NCBI GenBank assembly: GCA_023127905.1
Contig: JAGMEZ010000499.1
Coordinates: 1 to 7,708 of the forward strand
Direction of reading: 5' to 3'
Length of the DNA: 7,708 bases
Source of the DNA: Caldifarciminota bacterium
Lineage (GTDB): Bacteria; Hydrothermota; E44-bin80
Shown here piece after piece: positions 6,101 through 7,708 of this stretch. Every line of letters starts with the position of its first letter. Position 1 is the first letter of the stretch. The position numbers were made by a program, and so were the translations under genes. Below the pieces are notes generated by a model that saw only the letters and a list, made by a program, of their open reading frames with translations, was not told the DNA's origin and did not search any database.

Positions 6101-6445
6101 TTAATTCATTGCTTTCTCTGTTCCTTCCCTGATTTCCTTTTCAATCTTTTCCATAAGGGCAAGGTAATGGTTTTCAGTAGTTATGAAATTCACAAAAATT
6201 TTAGATTCCGAGAGCTCTTTCTCTAATCTCTTTATTTCATGTTTTTCCTCTACCTCTATCGGTACAGCTTCCTTTAATTTTTCCTCCTGCATTGTCTCTT
6301 TTTCCTGTAAATCTTTCAAGAGTTTTTGAACTTTTTCATCTTTCTTGAATTTTTCAGTTGCCTTATTGAAATCATTCCAGATCTTACTTTTACCTATTGT
6401 AATTCCAAGTTGTTTTGCCTTGTTTAAAATATCCTTCTCACCCAT
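6101..6445 (-). CDS. YlbF/YmcA-family (Com_YlbF) helical protein
   Basis: This 114-aa, highly charged, all-helical cytoplasmic protein matches the general pattern of the YlbF/YmcA family. It opens with DILNKAKQLGITIGKSKIW, followed by a NDFNKATEKFKKDEKVQKLL segment and a Gln/Glu-rich middle (QEKETMQEEKL). A C-terminal helix contains NFITTENHYLALMEKI. In Bacillus, family members form a complex that affects competence, biofilm formation and RNase Y-dependent mRNA processing. Outside Firmicutes the role is mostly unassigned, so no gene symbol is given. The start is ATG 6445, because GGAGG lies 5 nt before it. The in-frame ATG at 6457 has no ribosome site, and the Shine-Dalgarno falls within the first codons of that longer version. 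It is probably the first gene of a two-gene unit with the lipoprotein peptidase. Confidence 0.72.
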   Translation of the reverse strand: MGEKDILNKAKQLGITIGKSKIWNDFNKATEKFKKDEKVQKLLKDLQEKETMQEEKLKEAVPIEVEEKHEIKRLEKELSESKIFVNFITTENHYLALMEKIEKEIREGTEKAMN

Positions 6446-6470
6446 AATAACCTCCATTTAAAAACTAAGT

Positions 6471-6499
6471 ACTATAAAAAATATTTAGTCCATTTTTAA
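6471..6499 (-). promoter_or_regulatory. Candidate promoter of the YlbF-peptidase unit
   Basis: On the minus strand TTAAAA (6499-6494), a 17-nt spacer and TATAGT (6476-6471) give a reasonable sigma70-type match. The -10 box lies about 25 nt upstream of the start codon at 6445. The surrounding DNA is AT-rich, so chance matches are common. Confidence 0.42.
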
Positions 6500-6589
6500 C
6501 TTTTTATTTTTAAGATTTTAATCTAATTTTTGCCTGCCTCCTACAAAAGTTTCCCATCCCCAATATCTACCTACATCAATCCTCCTTTT

Positions 6590-6608
6590 GTTGGGGACAA
6601 GCCCCAAC
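6590..6608. repeat. Palindrome GTTGGGG-ACAAG-CCCCAAC (dispersed-repeat type)
   Basis: A perfect 7-bp stem encloses a 5-nt loop and is followed by GCTAC. The complementary reading, GTAGCGTTGGGGCTTGTCC and onward, resembles small palindromic repeats I recall from many genomes of uncultured bacteria. It has no T-tract on either side, so it is not a typical terminator. Confidence 0.6.
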
Positions 6609-6635
6609 GCTACAAAATACTGAACCCTTGATTTG

Positions 6636-6660
6636 GTTTCGGGAAATTCTTTCCAGAAAC
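6636..6660. repeat. Second palindrome in the cluster (GTTTC.GGAAA...TTTCC.GAAAC)
   Basis: The arms 6636-6646 and 6650-6660 pair over 11 positions with one mismatch (G6641/A6655) around a 3-nt TTC loop. No T-tract follows on either strand. It is unrelated in sequence to its two neighbours. Confidence 0.55.
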
Positions 6661-6700
6661 ACCAATTTTCTTAATTTCGGACTTTTCTGCTTTTTCATGT

Positions 6701-6722
6701 CCCCCTTTTCTAAGGGGGGGGG
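6701..6722. repeat. Third palindrome, CCCCCTT-TTCT-AAGGGGG with a G9 run
   Basis: A 7-bp stem with a 4-nt loop ends in a nine-G homopolymer (6714-6722). It lies 22 nt beyond the stop codon of the ATPase fragment. The minus-strand transcript could fold here, but no U-tract follows. CCCCCTT...AAGGGGG repeats are common as dispersed palindromes in uncultured bacteria and cyanobacteria (recalled, not searched). Confidence 0.55.
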
Positions 6723-6743
6723 ATAGAGTTGGATTACATTTTA

Positions 6744-7708
6744 TCAGTCAATAGGTTCAGCTGTGTATGTATTAAAATACTTTTCTCCATCAACAAAATC
6801 AACCTTCAAAACAGGTATCCACAGCAAACCGAATGAAACAAGTGTAATATCCTTTTTCTTCACTTTTACTTCAATCGGTCTTATCTCTTCTATTGCATCG
6901 TCGTACTTATCTTCAATTTCATCAATTTCATCTTCAAGTTCGTGTTTCAATCCCTTAAGATCCTCTTCATAATCCTTCATCATCTCTTCTGCTTTTTTTG
7001 CTCTTTCTTCTGACATTCTACTCATTCTTCTCTTTCTGCTTGCAGTTGATAGTCCTCTCATACTTCGTCTTCCAATCACCCAACTTAAAACAGTCTCTGC
7101 TCCTGATAAAGCCTCTTCCCTCTTCCTTGCGCTCGCATCCCTTTCATGTCGTTCTTTATCCATCTTTTTTCTTTCAATCCTGTCGCTTAAACGGTCTATC
7201 TTTTTTTCATATCTTCTTTGAACCTTCTCAATTTCCTCTTCCTTTAATTTATCAAATTCTTCAGCACAGCGTTCTTCAAATTCCCCAAGTGTCTCTTCAA
7301 CTTGCGAATAGAGTTTTAACTCCTGTGAGTAATGAACTACAAAACCTCCTGTTCTCATCACTTCTACAAAAAGTTTATCCCTGGCTGTATTAAATCCTTC
7401 TTTTTTCTCAAGCCGCCTATTGACAAGCCTGAACCCAAAACCAAGATCAGCATCAGGTGAAGATGACAAATCTTCAATACCGAATTCTTCCTTCTTCCAT
7501 ATAAAAAATTCCTTTGCAGAATCAGAGGAACAAATAAAATCCTTCTCCTCTGTATATGAAATAGGTGGACGTGCTTTATCAATCAGAACATTACACCGAG
7601 CAAAAAGAAAAGGTGAATATAACGTTGATTTTCCCATAACATCTTCATTGGTTATTGTATGTTTTTTAAGGATGAATTCTTGAGAATACCTGTGAGGAAG
7701 AAAAAACT
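6744..7708 (-). CDS. C-terminal part of a HerA/DUF87-like ATPase (partial at right edge)
   Basis: The frame ends at TGA (6746-6744) and stays open to the right edge, giving 320 visible residues. The ATG at 7637 is preceded in frame by HTITNEDV and has no ribosome site, so it is internal. The layout matches the C-terminal half of large HerA/DUF87-type ATP-binding proteins. It has a mixed region with YSPFLFARCNVLI, then a long charged coiled coil (about 138-193). A small Gly/Ser/Arg turn follows (about 199-227, with LSWVIGRRSMRGLSTASRKR), then a returning coiled coil (about 228-275). It closes with KKKDITLVSFGLLWIP before the end. The P-loop ATPase domain expected at the N-terminus would lie beyond the window, so nucleotide binding is not shown here. 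The protein is probably cytoplasmic and acts on DNA or a partner complex. Its cellular role is unknown. Confidence 0.62.
   Translation of the reverse strand, partial: FFLPHRYSQEFILKKHTITNEDVMGKSTLYSPFLFARCNVLIDKARPPISYTEEKDFICSSDSAKEFFIWKKEEFGIEDLSSSPDADLGFGFRLVNRRLEKKEGFNTARDKLFVEVMRTGGFVVHYSQELKLYSQVEETLGEFEERCAEEFDKLKEEEIEKVQRRYEKKIDRLSDRIERKKMDKERHERDASARKREEALSGAETVLSWVIGRRSMRGLSTASRKRRMSRMSEERAKKAEEMMKDYEEDLKGLKHELEDEIDEIEDKYDDAIEEIRPIEVKVKKKDITLVSFGLLWIPVLKVDFVDGEKYFNTYTAEPID

Noticed and set aside
6446..6457. ATG 6457 as the start of the YlbF-like protein
   Set aside because: No Shine-Dalgarno precedes it. GGAGG lies between this ATG and the one at 6445, which points to the latter.
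6998..7393. 131-aa plus-strand open frame
   Set aside because: It is antisense to the charged coiled-coil region. Its Ser/Phe/Leu-rich composition is the expected reverse of Lys/Glu/Arg codons, and it has no ribosome site.
7564..7637. ATG 7637 as the start of the minus-strand ATPase-like gene
   Set aside because: There is no ribosome site, and the frame continues open to the right edge with plausible coding sequence.

Overview
The window is AT-rich DNA from an uncultured-type bacterium. Two neighbouring plus-strand proteins end in the FlgD-Ig/Por-type C-terminal sorting domain (PNPF...LKIYD..GR...W.G.D......TG.YF...). One of them is a large secreted multidomain beta-propeller protein. The intergenic regions carry heptanucleotide runs and small palindromes. 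This combination suits the FCB-like and candidate-phylum lineages (for example WOR-3/Stahlbacteria, Cloacimonadota, Marinimicrobia). The placement is inference, because no rRNA or other marker gene is present.

Layout. Positions 2-322 (+) hold the C-terminal tail of a secreted protein cut by the left edge. Its sorting domain contains two runs of 7-nt tandem repeats. Positions 323-895 are non-coding apart from a possible three-codon ORF. They hold three TTTT-loop hairpins spaced 62 and 63 nt apart, weak promoter candidates, and a near-perfect Shine-Dalgarno placed on the three-codon ORF. Positions 896-4726 (+) encode a 1276-aa exported protein: signal peptide, Asp-box propeller, Ig/FN3-like modules, a second sialidase-like propeller, a beta-sandwich and a sorting domain. 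A strong intrinsic terminator follows at 4746-4777.

Positions 4778-4939 separate convergent genes and hold short inverted repeats plus a GGGGACAGGCTAC motif resembling REP-type dispersed elements. Leftward from the right edge come three minus-strand genes. The first is the C-terminal part of a large ATPase of the HerA/DUF87-like kind (6744 to the right edge), with its P-loop part outside the window. The second is a 114-aa YlbF/YmcA-family helical protein (6101-6445). The third is a 369-aa lipoprotein with an HExxH...E zinc-peptidase signature (4940-6049), 51 nt downstream of the second and probably co-transcribed with it. Three different palindromes are packed into 6590-6722.

The two plus-strand proteins probably share an export and surface-anchoring route. 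No shared pathway is visible between the plus-strand and minus-strand genes. The features most worth following up are the hairpin array, the heptad repeats inside a folded domain, the mini-ORF leader, and the palindrome clusters.
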